A DNA stretch of 64,000 bases from Bacillus sp. Marseille-P3661 (GCF_900240995.1 NZ_LT965953.1:765303-829302); one strand, 5' to 3'; positions 19,891-28,267 are shown, numbered from the stretch's first letter. The notes: generated by a model from the letters alone, not told the origin. Made by a program: numbers and translations.

Positions 19891-20883
19891 TTATAACCCC
19901 TCAGCAACAGGAGTTACAAAGTCCACCTCAAAACCTAAATCTTCTAACATTCGATGATCTGATGTACTTTCAGCGCCTTTCGTAGTTAAATAGTCTCCTA
20001 CAAAAATCGAATTGGCTGCATACAATCCTAATGGCTGTAAGCTCCTCAGGTTAACCTCTCGTCCACCTGAAATTCTTATCTCCTTAGAAGGATTCATAAA
20101 TCGAAATAACGCTAAAACTTTTAAGCAATAACGCGGATTTAATTCATTAGTACCTTCGAGTGGTGTTCCATCAATCGCATGTAAAAAGTTAACAGGGATA
20201 GAATCAGCATCGAGTTCCTTTAGATTTCTTGCCATCTCAATGATATCGATTTTAGATTCTTTCATACCGATAATTACTCCTGAACATGGTGAAATTCCGG
20301 CGTACTTTATTGTGTTAACGGTATTCACACGATCTTCGTATGTATGTGAAGTAGTAATTTGATTGTGATGACTTTCAGATGTATTAATATTGTGATTATA
20401 TCTATCAACCCCGGCAGCTTTAAGCCGCAGTGCTTGTTCAGGTTTTAGAATGCCAAGGCAGGCACAAACCTTTAAGTTATATCTTTGTTTAATTTCAGTA
20501 ATTGTATCTACAACAGTATCAAGCTCCCGATCAGTAGGGCCTCTCCCGCTTGCAACAATACAATATGTTCCTGCATTTAGTTTTGCAGCTTGAGCTGCGC
20601 CATTTAGCAAAGAGTCTTGATCCAACATATAATATTTGTCTATCGGTGCCTTTGATATTGAGGATTGTGAACAATATCCACAGTTTTCAGGACATACTCC
20701 AGACTTGGCATTTATGATCATATTTAATTTTACCTTTTTTCCAAAATAATGCTTTCTAATTTCAAATGCACCATTTAATAGTGGTAAGAGTTCATCATCA
20801 GAACAATTTAAAATGCCAAGTGCTTCATCATTGTTGATAACCTTTCCATTAAGTACTTCCTGGGCTAATATCTTCCAATCCAC
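19891..20883 (-). CDS. bioB: biotin synthase
   Basis: BioB, 330 residues, a radical SAM enzyme that inserts sulfur into dethiobiotin. The SAM cluster motif is CPENCGYC (Cys-x3-Cys-x2-Cys, about residues 63-70). Other conserved segments include YCIVASGRGP, YNHNINTSESHH and ISGGREVNLR, with the Arg ligand of the second cluster. The start is GTG behind GAGGGGGAA. The gene stands alone: no bioADFWI genes are near. It occupies the spot where B. subtilis has lysC (from memory). BirA control is clear from the operator upstream. Confidence 0.96.
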   Translation of the reverse strand: MDWKILAQEVLNGKVINNDEALGILNCSDDELLPLLNGAFEIRKHYFGKKVKLNMIINAKSGVCPENCGYCSQSSISKAPIDKYYMLDQDSLLNGAAQAAKLNAGTYCIVASGRGPTDRELDTVVDTITEIKQRYNLKVCACLGILKPEQALRLKAAGVDRYNHNINTSESHHNQITTSHTYEDRVNTVNTIKYAGISPCSGVIIGMKESKIDIIEMARNLKELDADSIPVNFLHAIDGTPLEGTNELNPRYCLKVLALFRFMNPSKEIRISGGREVNLRSLQPLGLYAANSIFVGDYLTTKGAESTSDHRMLEDLGFEVDFVTPVAEGL

Positions 20884-20898
20884 AAAAAATTCCCCCTC

Positions 20899-20939
20899 GT
20901 TTATGTTAACCTTTATATTGGATAGGTTAACATAAACAA
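20899..20939 (-). promoter_or_regulatory. BirA operator overlapping the bioB promoter
   Basis: Perfect 13-bp inverted arms GTTTATGTTAACC (20899-20911) and GGTTAACATAAAC (20925-20937), 13 bp apart. On the minus strand a promoter is embedded: TTGTTT (20939-20934), 16 bp, TATAAA (20917-20912). BirA with biotinyl-AMP should block it. Confidence 0.9.
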
Positions 20940-20970
20940 GAGGTTTATTCTAGAAATTAATTTGTAATTT

Positions 20971-21408
20971 TTAGTTCCACTGGATAATGAAGGTTACAAT
21001 TCCTTGTTTTCTTTTTAATTGTTCTAATGCCTCAGCTTGCTGTTTTACTTGAAATTGGATTTGTTCTGCTAGAAAACCGGCTTCTAATTGGAAAGAACAT
21101 TCTTCTGATCGCATTAGTCTATTTCCTATGTACTCACTGGTTAATTCGAAAATGACCTCATTAGTGCTCTCTTTAACAATACTTAATGCTCCCCAACCTG
21201 AGTCTTCAAAAAATTGAATTAGTTCAGCAGTTGAGTTTAAAGGATTCTTTCGGGCTAGATTTTTACCACCCCAGTAAAGGATTGAGTTATAGTCTTTCCC
21301 AAGAATGTCTTTCAACAATGTTTCACGTATAAGTTCATAGCCATAAGCAGGTATAGTCATTTTACTTAAAGCTTCGTCTATGGCTAATTTTTTGGTTTTG
21401 TTAAACAA
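20971..21408 (-). CDS. yslB: YslB family protein (DUF2507)
   Basis: A 145-residue cytoplasmic protein of the DUF2507/V4R-like family. Conserved family segments: YGYELIRETLLKDILG, ILYWGGKNLARKNPL, FFEDSGWG, and the C-terminal CSFQLEAGFLAEQIQ. The start is TTG behind AAGAAGG. It lies next to the sdh operon, as yslB does in B. subtilis. The V4R-like fold suggests small-molecule binding or a scaffold role, but no function is established. Confidence 0.85.
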   Translation of the reverse strand: MFNKTKKLAIDEALSKMTIPAYGYELIRETLLKDILGKDYNSILYWGGKNLARKNPLNSTAELIQFFEDSGWGALSIVKESTNEVIFELTSEYIGNRLMRSEECSFQLEAGFLAEQIQFQVKQQAEALEQLKRKQGIVTFIIQWN

Positions 21409-21550
21409 ATAGATCCCTTCTTTCTATAGTTATATTTTATAATAGTTTAGCAATTTATGGCAAACAACAGATATTTATAAATATTTTTTAAAGAAACCAT
21501 ATAAAATCATGCAATGTGTCGAAATTTTGAATAATATTGTTTTCGTATTC

Positions 21551-21579
21551 TTGACGTTAAAAATAGTTGAGAGTACAAT
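21551..21579 (+). promoter_or_regulatory. sigma-A promoter of sdhCAB
   Basis: TTGACG, a 17-bp spacer and TACAAT. The start near 21586 leaves a leader of about 137 bases before sdhC. Within the 314-base gap between yslB and sdhC this is the only clear signal; the rest is AT-rich. Confidence 0.75.
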
Positions 21580-21722
21580 AAAACTGTCACAAAGAATTCA
21601 AAGAAGCTACATATATATTTGGCTTCGGAAATCTAGTTTTATAAAATATGGGAGGTAGAAGTACTTATCATCTATTACGAGTTCCAAAAAAATAAGGTTA
21701 GATATTAAAAGGGGGGGCAAAA

Positions 21723-22334
21723 ATGGCAAAAGAACGTGAGTTTCTAAATCGAAGACTCCATTCCTTGCTGGGTATCATTCCAGTTGGAGTATTCTTAATG
21801 AGTCATTTAATTACTAACAACTTTGTAACAAAAAGCCCGGAAGCATTTAATGCTGCGGCAAATGTAATGGGGAATTTACCATTCCGATATTTACTAGAAA
21901 TATTTGTAATCTTTTTACCACTTATTTATCATGCTGTTTATGGACTTTATATTGCTTTTACTGCTAAAAATAACGTAAGTAAGTTTGGATATGTTCGAAA
22001 TTGGATGTTTATCCTACAACGTATTACAGGCGTTATAACATTAATATTCATAGTATGGCATGTTTGGGAAACTCGTATAGCTGCTGCATTTGGAACACAT
22101 GTTGATTATGACATGATGCACAATATTTTAAGTAATCCTGCAATGTTAGTATTTTATGTTGTTGGTATCATTTCTACTACTTTCCATTTTGCAAATGGAT
22201 TATGGTCATTCCTTGTTAGTTGGGGTATTACAATAACTCCTCGTTCTCAACAAATTTCGACATATGTGACAATGGCAATTTTTGTGGCGTTATCATTTGC
22301 ATTTATTCGAGTTATCTTTGCTTTTTTAGCTTAG
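21723..22334 (+). CDS. sdhC: succinate dehydrogenase cytochrome b558 subunit
   Basis: SdhC, 203 residues, the diheme membrane anchor that passes electrons from succinate to menaquinone. About five transmembrane segments are visible. His residues in the expected helices are present: MSHL (about 27), IYHAVYG (about 69), IVWHVWE (about 112) and FHFANGLW (about 155), matching the axial heme ligands of the B. subtilis protein. The start ATG follows AAAAGGGGGGG. sdhA follows after 78 bases. Confidence 0.96.
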   Translation: MAKEREFLNRRLHSLLGIIPVGVFLMSHLITNNFVTKSPEAFNAAANVMGNLPFRYLLEIFVIFLPLIYHAVYGLYIAFTAKNNVSKFGYVRNWMFILQRITGVITLIFIVWHVWETRIAAAFGTHVDYDMMHNILSNPAMLVFYVVGIISTTFHFANGLWSFLVSWGITITPRSQQISTYVTMAIFVALSFAFIRVIFAFLA

Positions 22335-22412
22335 ATCCACAATTAGCCAATATGTAAGACAACCGTTTTGTATTAAAATAAAACGGATTAAATATAGCGG
22401 GAGTGAGTTAGT

Positions 22413-24179
22413 TTGAGTAAAACAAAATTAGTAATCGTCGGTGGAGGTTTAGCTGGCTTAATGGCTACCATTAAAGCTGCTGAAGCAGGCGTTCATGTAG
22501 ATTTATTATCACTTGTACCAGTAAAGCGTTCTCACTCTGTTTGTGCTCAGGGCGGAATAAATGGTGCTGTAAATACTAAAGGTGAAGGTGACTCACCTTG
22601 GATTCACTTTGATGATACTGTATATGGGGGGGACTTCCTTGCAGATCAACCGCCGGTAAAGGCGATGTGTGACGCTGCACCAGGCATTATCAATTTATTG
22701 GATCGTATGGGTGTTATGTTTAACCGTACACCAGAAGGACTTCTAGATTTTCGTCGCTTCGGTGGAACACAGCATTCTCGTACAGCATTCGCTGGAGCTA
22801 CAACAGGGCAACAGTTATTATATGCACTAGATGAGCAAGTACGTCGTCATGAAGTAGCAGGGCTTGTTACTAAATATGAAGGATGGGACATGCTATCACT
22901 TATTTTAGATGACGATCAAGTTTGTCGTGGTGTTGTTGCACAAGATTTAACATCACACGAGATGAAAGCATTTAAAGCTGACGCGGTTATTCTTGCTACT
23001 GGTGGTCCTGGTATTATCTTTGGTAAGACAACAAACTCTGTTATTAATACTGGTTCAGTAGCAGCAGCTGCATATGAGCAAGGTGTTATTTATGCTAATG
23101 GTGAATTCATTCAAATTCATCCAACAGCGATTCCTGGAGATGACAAGAACCGACTAATGAGTGAATCTGCTCGTGGTGAAGGTGGACGTATCTGGACTTA
23201 TAAAGATGGTAAGCCTTGGTATTTCCTTGAAGAAAAATATCCAGCATACGGAAACTTAGTTCCACGTGATATCGCAACACGTGAAATTTTCGATGTGTGC
23301 GTAAACCAAAAGCTTGGTATAAATGGTGAGAATAGAGTTTATCTAGATCTTTCTCACAAAGATCCGAAAGAACTTGATATTAAACTTGGTGGAATCATTG
23401 AAATTTATGAGAAGTTCACAGGTGATGATCCACGTAAGATTCCAATGCAAATCTTCCCAGCTGTTCACTATTCAATGGGTGGTATGTGGGTCGATTATAA
23501 TCAAATGACAAATATTCCTGGTTTATTTGCTGCTGGTGAGTGTGATTTCTCACAACATGGTGCGAATCGATTAGGTGCGAATTCATTACTTTCAGCGATC
23601 TTCGGTGGTAGCGTAGCAGGTCCAAATGCTGTGAAATATGCTCAAGGTCTTGAAAAATCTACAGATTCTTTACCTGAGTCTGTTTTTGAACGCCAACTTA
23701 AAGCTGAAGAAGACAAATATAGCGAGATTTCTGCTATGAATGGCACGGAAAATGCTTATGTTATTCATAAAGAGCTTGGTGAATGGATGACTGACAACGT
23801 AACTGTTGTTCGTTATAACGATAAGCTTCTTAAGACCGATGAAAAAATTCAAGAATTACAAGAGCGTTACAAAAAAATTAATATTAATGATACAGCTAAG
23901 TGGAGCAACCAAGGTGTTATGTTTACACGCCAATTAAGAGGTATGTTAAATCTTGCACGTGTAATAACATTAGGTGCGTACCACCGCAATGAAAGTCGTG
24001 GAGCACATTACAAGCCAGAATTCCCAGATCGTAACGATGAACAATTCCTAAAGCATACGATGGCTTCGTATAATGCTAAAACAAACTCACCTGAGTTCTC
24101 TTACAAAGAGGTAGATGTATCATTAATTAAACCTCGTAAACGTGACTATACAAAGAAGAAAGAGGAGGCAGCGAAGTAA
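22413..24179 (+). CDS. sdhA: succinate dehydrogenase flavoprotein subunit
   Basis: SdhA, 588 residues, oxidises succinate to fumarate on a covalently bound FAD. N-terminal dinucleotide-binding loop GGGLAGL; the FAD-linking His in KRSHSVCAQGGINGA; substrate-site segments HPTAIPG, SESARGEGG and HYSMGGMWVDY; and the C-terminal helical domain with RNESRGAHYK. The start is TTG behind GGGAGTGAG. sdhB begins one base after the stop. Confidence 0.97.
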   Translation: MSKTKLVIVGGGLAGLMATIKAAEAGVHVDLLSLVPVKRSHSVCAQGGINGAVNTKGEGDSPWIHFDDTVYGGDFLADQPPVKAMCDAAPGIINLLDRMGVMFNRTPEGLLDFRRFGGTQHSRTAFAGATTGQQLLYALDEQVRRHEVAGLVTKYEGWDMLSLILDDDQVCRGVVAQDLTSHEMKAFKADAVILATGGPGIIFGKTTNSVINTGSVAAAAYEQGVIYANGEFIQIHPTAIPGDDKNRLMSESARGEGGRIWTYKDGKPWYFLEEKYPAYGNLVPRDIATREIFDVCVNQKLGINGENRVYLDLSHKDPKELDIKLGGIIEIYEKFTGDDPRKIPMQIFPAVHYSMGGMWVDYNQMTNIPGLFAAGECDFSQHGANRLGANSLLSAIFGGSVAGPNAVKYAQGLEKSTDSLPESVFERQLKAEEDKYSEISAMNGTENAYVIHKELGEWMTDNVTVVRYNDKLLKTDEKIQELQERYKKININDTAKWSNQGVMFTRQLRGMLNLARVITLGAYHRNESRGAHYKPEFPDRNDEQFLKHTMASYNAKTNSPEFSYKEVDVSLIKPRKRDYTKKKEEAAK

Positions 24180-24180
24180 T

Positions 24181-24936
24181 ATGAGTGAGAAAACTATTAA
24201 ATTTATAATTACACGCCAAGATTCTCCTGAATCTGCCTCTTATCAAGAGGAATACGAAATACCATATCGACCAAATATGAACGTTATTTCTGCATTAATG
24301 GAAATTCGTAGAAACCCTGTAAATGTTAAAGGGGATCAAACTTCACCTATTACATGGGACATGAACTGTTTAGAAGAGGTTTGTGGTGCTTGTTCAATGG
24401 TGATTAACGGTAAACCACGCCAATCTTGTACAGCATTAATCGATCAACTAGAACAACCAATACGTTTGGAACCAATGCGTACATTCCCGGTTATTCGTGA
24501 CTTACAAATCGATCGTAGCCGTATGTTTGATGCCTTAAAGAAAGTAAAAGCTTGGATTCCTATTGATGGCACATATGATCTTGGCCCTGGACCGAGAATG
24601 CCTGAAAGAAAACGTCAATGGGCATATGAATTATCTAAGTGTATGACATGTGGTGTTTGTCTCGAGGCATGTCCAAATGTTAATGAAAAATCTAACTTTA
24701 TTGGACCACAACCACTATCTCAAGTACGTCTATTTAATGCACATCCAACTGGTAATATGAATAAAGAAGAGCGTCTTGAAGCAATTATGGGAGATGGTGG
24801 ACTAGCTAACTGTGGTAACTCACAAAACTGTGTTCAATCATGTCCAAAAGGTATTCCATTAACTACATCTATTGCAGCTCTTAATAGAGATGCAACTGTT
24901 CAAATGTTTAAAAACTTCTTCGGAAGTGACAAATAA
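24181..24936 (+). CDS. sdhB: succinate dehydrogenase iron-sulfur subunit
   Basis: SdhB, 251 residues, carries three iron-sulfur clusters. The [2Fe-2S] Cys residues are in CLEEVCGACSMVING plus a later Cys (about 60-80). The [4Fe-4S] motif is CMTCGVCLEACP (about 155-166), and the [3Fe-4S] set is in CGNSQNCVQSCPKG. I use the ATG at 24181, which has AGAGGAGG upstream inside the end of sdhA. A longer in-frame start inside sdhA lacks a better site and would add a non-conserved tail. Confidence 0.97.
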   Translation: MSEKTIKFIITRQDSPESASYQEEYEIPYRPNMNVISALMEIRRNPVNVKGDQTSPITWDMNCLEEVCGACSMVINGKPRQSCTALIDQLEQPIRLEPMRTFPVIRDLQIDRSRMFDALKKVKAWIPIDGTYDLGPGPRMPERKRQWAYELSKCMTCGVCLEACPNVNEKSNFIGPQPLSQVRLFNAHPTGNMNKEERLEAIMGDGGLANCGNSQNCVQSCPKGIPLTTSIAALNRDATVQMFKNFFGSDK

Positions 24937-24968
24937 ATAATAAATAGATTTTAAGATTACTAAAGGTT

Positions 24969-24996
24969 GGGTCTCTTATAAAAGAGGCCCTTTTTT
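24969..24996 (+). terminator. terminator of sdhCAB
   Basis: 9-bp stem GGGTCTCTT/AAGAGGCCC with one G-T pair, then six T. Confidence 0.85.
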
Positions 24997-25039
24997 GTAG
25001 CTTAGAATTGATAATGACGTGCCTTAAAAAAGTCTAAAT

Positions 25040-25068
25040 AAAAATGAGAGCAATATGCTCTCATTTTT
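25040..25068. terminator. bidirectional terminator
   Basis: Perfect 12-bp stem AAAAATGAGAGC/GCTCTCATTTTT with a 5-base loop. It serves the minus-strand regulator gene and backs up the sdh terminator. Confidence 0.8.
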
Positions 25069-25177
25069 ATATTTTATACAATTAATGAATAAGGCATGAA
25101 TTTAAGTCCTGACTAAATAGGTTTAAAAAGCCCAGTTTTTTGTAAATGGTCGATGAATGACGGACAGTAAGCAAACA

Positions 25178-26368
25178 CTATTCATTGACAGTGATAATAT
25201 GTTCCTCTCTATATTCACTTGGAGACATTCCTTCATTTTTTTTGAAGATTGAACTAAAGTAGTTAGGTGTATTAAAGCCAACTTGTGCAGCAATAGATTC
25301 AATTGTGTCATTCGTATTAGCAAGTAACCATTTTGCTCGTTTGATTCTTATGTTTGTTACATATTCTACAAATGATACACCAAGTTCTTTTTTAAATAAT
25401 CGACTAAAATAGGTATGGCTAAGGTGTACTTTATTTGCAACCTTTTTAATAGATAAGTCTTCATGGAAGTAATTAGATATATATTCAATACATTTTTGAA
25501 GATTTTGGTCTTTTGTTAATTCCTCATAAAAATTTAGTAATGATCCTTCGTTTAAGGATTGTCCCAAAGCTTTACGCGCTTCTAAATATGGTTGATATAA
25601 ATTTTGCGGTTCATTGTATACTGATCCGACCCCAACATGAAGTGTAATTCCGTATTCGTTTTTTATTTCGTCAATAAGTTTAAAAAGGTAATATCGTATT
25701 TGATCCCATTCACGAATAGATTTATACACATATGGTACGTGGAATAAAACTGCCAAATATCGTCGGAATGAAACGAAATAGACGTCCTTTACCCAATGTG
25801 ATAAATGATTTTTTATTACGGAGCGAAGATGTGAGCGAAGTACGCGCCTTCCTTCTTCATTTTCGATAAAATCTTGAGCCCCTTTCGTTCCTTGGACAAG
25901 ACAGACAATATTAGGTATATGCTCCATTTTCGAGTACGCTTTATACTGTTCAAACTCTTCCGTTTCTTTGATTTCACCACAGAGCAGTTTTCTTAAAAAC
26001 ATTTCACGAATAATTGGCAAATCAGCTAAATCGTTAACAGATGTTTTAATGGCGTTAATGAATGTATTTTTTCTGATTGGATTTAACAGTAACGAATGTG
26101 CATTTAAATTAACTGCTATGGGAGCTGTTTTCAGATTTGTTTCATCCATTATAACGATTAATTTACTTTGTAAATGCCTTTTTCTCAATCGATTAATCTT
26201 TACCCAATCGAAAGGTTCGTTTACCTGTGCAACAATAATATCAATCTGAACTGGTAAGTCTATACTTTCCAAATAAGTTTGGTATTGCCCGTCGAACGAT
26301 TCGTGTATCCAATCGTTTAACCTTTCGTATAATTCGGGTTGTAAACCTGCAAATTTCACATTATACAT
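25178..26368 (-). CDS. AraC-family transcriptional regulator with degenerate receiver domain
   Basis: A 396-residue protein built like a YesN-type response regulator. The C-terminal AraC DNA-binding domain (about 288-390) has both helix-turn-helix parts: SIKKVANKVHLSHTYFSRLF and the region around VGFNTPNYFSSIFKK. The middle (about 115-285) resembles the central domain of YesN-type proteins. The N-terminal 105 residues look like a receiver fold that has lost its key residues: the phospho-acceptor Asp position reads Gln48 in IIVAQVNEP, and the conserved Lys-Pro reads Asn96-Pro97 in LLLNPI. It therefore probably does not work by phosphorylation. No sensor kinase is adjacent. The target is unknown. 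B. subtilis has no such gene here, as far as I recall. Confidence 0.85.
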   Translation of the reverse strand: MYNVKFAGLQPELYERLNDWIHESFDGQYQTYLESIDLPVQIDIIVAQVNEPFDWVKINRLRKRHLQSKLIVIMDETNLKTAPIAVNLNAHSLLLNPIRKNTFINAIKTSVNDLADLPIIREMFLRKLLCGEIKETEEFEQYKAYSKMEHIPNIVCLVQGTKGAQDFIENEEGRRVLRSHLRSVIKNHLSHWVKDVYFVSFRRYLAVLFHVPYVYKSIREWDQIRYYLFKLIDEIKNEYGITLHVGVGSVYNEPQNLYQPYLEARKALGQSLNEGSLLNFYEELTKDQNLQKCIEYISNYFHEDLSIKKVANKVHLSHTYFSRLFKKELGVSFVEYVTNIRIKRAKWLLANTNDTIESIAAQVGFNTPNYFSSIFKKNEGMSPSEYREEHIITVNE

Positions 26369-26420
26369 CGTTATTCATGCCTCCCCCATATGAGTGTACC
26401 TTTTTATATAATTTTGTACG

Positions 26421-26561
26421 TGCTTATCCAGCTCCAACTCTTAGACCCTCTGGTTCAAAGATGCACAGGATGTGCTAATGTCGGCGTTGATTTAGGAAGT
26501 AGAAACCTTAGCCGATGCTTGCCTTCCCTGTCGGGCTCGACCATGACGCTTGCGCTTTTCT
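26421..26561. repeat. dispersed repeat, copy 1
   Basis: About 140 bp that starts with TGCTTATCCAGCTCC and ends with GACGCTTGCGCTTTTCT. Both ends match the element at 52256-52378; the middle does not. The ends contain partly complementary blocks, so the element could fold. It fills most of the 375-base gap between the divergent regulator and gerE. I have seen elements of this type (ending in GCGCTTGCGCTTTTC) in many Bacillus genomes, but I cannot name the family. Confidence 0.65.
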
Positions 26562-26650
26562 TAAGTTATTATTGATTTAATTATACTAAATTATTTTAAG
26601 CAGTGTATTATATTTTAATAATGTTTTAAATTGTTCATAAATGTACGTGT

Positions 26651-26679
26651 CACAGTCTTCAAGGCATTCACATAGTATA
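26651..26679 (+). promoter_or_regulatory. sigma-K promoter of gerE
   Basis: CACA at 26651, a 16-bp spacer and CATAGTATA at 26671 fit the sigma-K consensus (AC, 16 bp, CATANNNTA) exactly. It lies about 65 bases before the gerE start. gerE is a known late mother-cell gene under sigma-K. Confidence 0.78.
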
Positions 26680-26743
26680 TCAAGACTAAATATATTCCCT
26701 TCCAGTAACGCAGTTCATGCCCTAGTAAGGAGGGAAAAATTGA

Positions 26744-26968
26744 TTGAAGGAAAACAACTACCAACCGAAGCCATTACTAACAAAGAGAGAAAGAGAAGTA
26801 TTTGAGTTGTTAGTACAGGATAAAACAACTAAAGAAATTGCTGAGGAACTTTTTATCAGTGAGAAAACGGTTCGCAATCACATTTCGAATGCCATGCAAA
26901 AGCTGGGAGTTAAGGGGCGTTCTCAAGCTGTCGTGGAACTCCTTCGAATGGGGGAATTAGAACTCTAA
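26744..26968 (+). CDS. gerE: spore coat transcriptional regulator GerE
   Basis: GerE, 74 residues, the smallest LuxR-type regulator and the last mother-cell transcription factor in sporulation, controlling coat genes. It is essentially all LuxR helix-turn-helix: [32 protein letters not shown] and [19 protein letters not shown]. Sequence and length agree closely with B. subtilis GerE as I recall it. The start is TTG behind AAGGAGGG. A sigma-K promoter lies upstream and a terminator directly downstream. Confidence 0.97.
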   Translation: MKENNYQPKPLLTKREREVFELLVQDKTTKEIAEELFISEKTVRNHISNAMQKLGVKGRSQAVVELLRMGELEL

Positions 26969-26973
26969 TGTTC

Positions 26974-27007
26974 GCCGGCTTTCATTAAAAAGCCGGCATT
27001 ATTTTTT
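26974..27007 (+). terminator. terminator of gerE
   Basis: 9-bp perfect stem GCCGGCTTT/AAAGCCGGC with a 6-base loop, then ATTATTTTTT. Confidence 0.88.
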
Positions 27008-27018
27008 ATAAAGTAACT

Positions 27019-27081
27019 AAATAACTAACTTTTAATAACGAGGTTAATATTAAAACCTGCGTTTGTTTAAGTTAGTTATTT
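27019..27081. repeat. long inverted repeat downstream of gerE
   Basis: Arms AAATAACTAACTT (27019-27031) and AAGTTAGTTATTT (27069-27081) match over 13 bp. A second, inner pair AGGTT/AACCT lies between them. The 444-base gap between gerE and racE holds this element, a promoter and a hairpin, but no normal gene. Confidence 0.6.
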
Positions 27082-27121
27082 AAGTTAATATTCTTTTGAA
27101 CTATTAGAGGTTAATCAAATA

Positions 27122-27130
27122 TGCTATAAT
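27122..27130 (+). promoter_or_regulatory. extended -10 promoter of racE
   Basis: TGCTATAAT with a perfect TATAAT. It implies a leader of about 275 bases before racE. Confidence 0.5.
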
Positions 27131-27173
27131 TATTTTTCGAATGCACGGTATCTAATTGATTTTTAGAAATCAG

Positions 27174-27223
27174 GGCAGATTTAATTGCTGAGTAATTTAG
27201 TATGTAAAATGCTTAAATCTGTC
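27174..27223 (+). other. hairpin in the racE leader
   Basis: GGCAGATTTAA (27174-27184) pairs with TTAAATCTGTC (27213-27223) using one G-U pair, around 28 bases. No T-run follows, so it is not a terminator. A 10-codon frame with a good ribosome site (TTG at 27241, stop at 27271-27273) comes right after. Confidence 0.4.
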
Positions 27224-27412
27224 TTATTAAAGGAAGAAGATTGATAGTTGCATTGATTGGTATAAGGTGGTAAACATTAACGACTTAGTTGAATTTACAT
27301 CTTTTAATGGACTTGTCAAAATGATAGTGATTTTATTTATATAATTTTTTAAAAATCAATATACACTGCATGCACAATATATATAACATCAGAAAAATGA
27401 GGCGATTTATTT

Positions 27413-28210
27413 TTGAATAGACCTATAGGTGTAATAGACTCAGGTGTTGGTGGATTAACTGTAGCAAAAGAAATTATGAGACAGCTTCCAAAGGAAGAAA
27501 TTATTTATTTAGGAGATACTGCACGTTGCCCCTATGGTCCTCGACCAGCTGAAGAGGTCCGGAAATTTACTTGGCAATTAACAGAGTACCTTTTAAGCTA
27601 TAATATTAAAATGTTGGTTATTGCTTGTAATACTGCAACTGCAGTTGTCTTAAGTGAAATAAGACAAACCCTAGATATTCCAGTGGTTGGGGTGGTTCAT
27701 CCAGGAGCTAGAACAGCTTTAAAAGTTACAAAGAATATGCATATAGGTGTGATCGGTACAATCGGTACGATTCAAAGTGGGGCGTATATTACTGCGCTAG
27801 AAAGTATTAATCATAATATTATGGTTGAAAGTCTTGCTTGTCCGCCATTTGTTCCAATCGTTGAAAGTGGTGAATTTGAAGGCGAAGCAGCACTTGAAAT
27901 TGTTAAGGATTCACTTGCACCGCTAAAAAGGCATGATATTGATACGCTAATATTAGGGTGTACGCATTATCCTTTACTTAGACCGGTGATTCAGGAAGTT
28001 ATGGGGCATAAAGTGTCATTAATTTGTTCTGGAGATGAAACCGCACGTGAAGTAAGTACGCTTTTGCATCATTCAAATATGCTAGTGACTACAAATCGGG
28101 AGCCTAACCACCTGTTCTTAACAACAGGCCCGAAGGAAATTTTTCAGCAAATCGCATCAAAGTGGTTTGAACATCCTATTCATAACGTAAAATCGATTGT
28201 TTTAGAGTAA
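27413..28210 (+). CDS. racE: glutamate racemase
   Basis: Glutamate racemase, 265 residues, makes D-glutamate for peptidoglycan. The two catalytic Cys residues are in [12 protein letters not shown] (about residue 73) and [12 protein letters not shown] (about 184); the substrate Asp-Ser is in [13 protein letters not shown]. The start is TTG behind GAGGCGA. It is followed closely by a terminator and gerM. The MarR-type gene ysmB that lies between gerE and racE in B. subtilis (from memory) is absent. Confidence 0.96.
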   Translation: MNRPIGVIDSGVGGLTVAKEIMRQLPKEEIIYLGDTARCPYGPRPAEEVRKFTWQLTEYLLSYNIKMLVIACNTATAVVLSEIRQTLDIPVVGVVHPGARTALKVTKNMHIGVIGTIGTIQSGAYITALESINHNIMVESLACPPFVPIVESGEFEGEAALEIVKDSLAPLKRHDIDTLILGCTHYPLLRPVIQEVMGHKVSLICSGDETAREVSTLLHHSNMLVTTNREPNHLFLTTGPKEIFQQIASKWFEHPIHNVKSIVLE

Positions 28211-28211
28211 G

Positions 28212-28234
28212 AAACCTCCAAGCGAGGTTTTTTT
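28212..28234 (+). terminator. terminator of racE
   Basis: 7-bp stem AAACCTC/GAGGTTT with a 5-base loop and a T-run, directly after the stop. Confidence 0.8.
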
Positions 28235-28247
28235 CTATATAGGATCT

Positions 28248-28267
28248 TATTTAATCATGATTAAATA
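28248..28267. promoter_or_regulatory. perfect 20-bp palindrome upstream of gerM
   Basis: TATTTAATCATGATTAAATA is a perfect palindrome with no loop, typical of a dimeric repressor site rather than a terminator. It lies about 117 bases before the gerM start. The binding protein is unknown. Confidence 0.45.

Noticed and set aside
21646-21693. 15-codon frame in the sdh leader
   Set aside because: No ribosome site and no features of a leader peptide.
25123-25323. 66-codon minus-strand frame near the end of the AraC-type regulator
   Set aside because: It overlaps the conserved DNA-binding domain in another frame and lacks a ribosome site.
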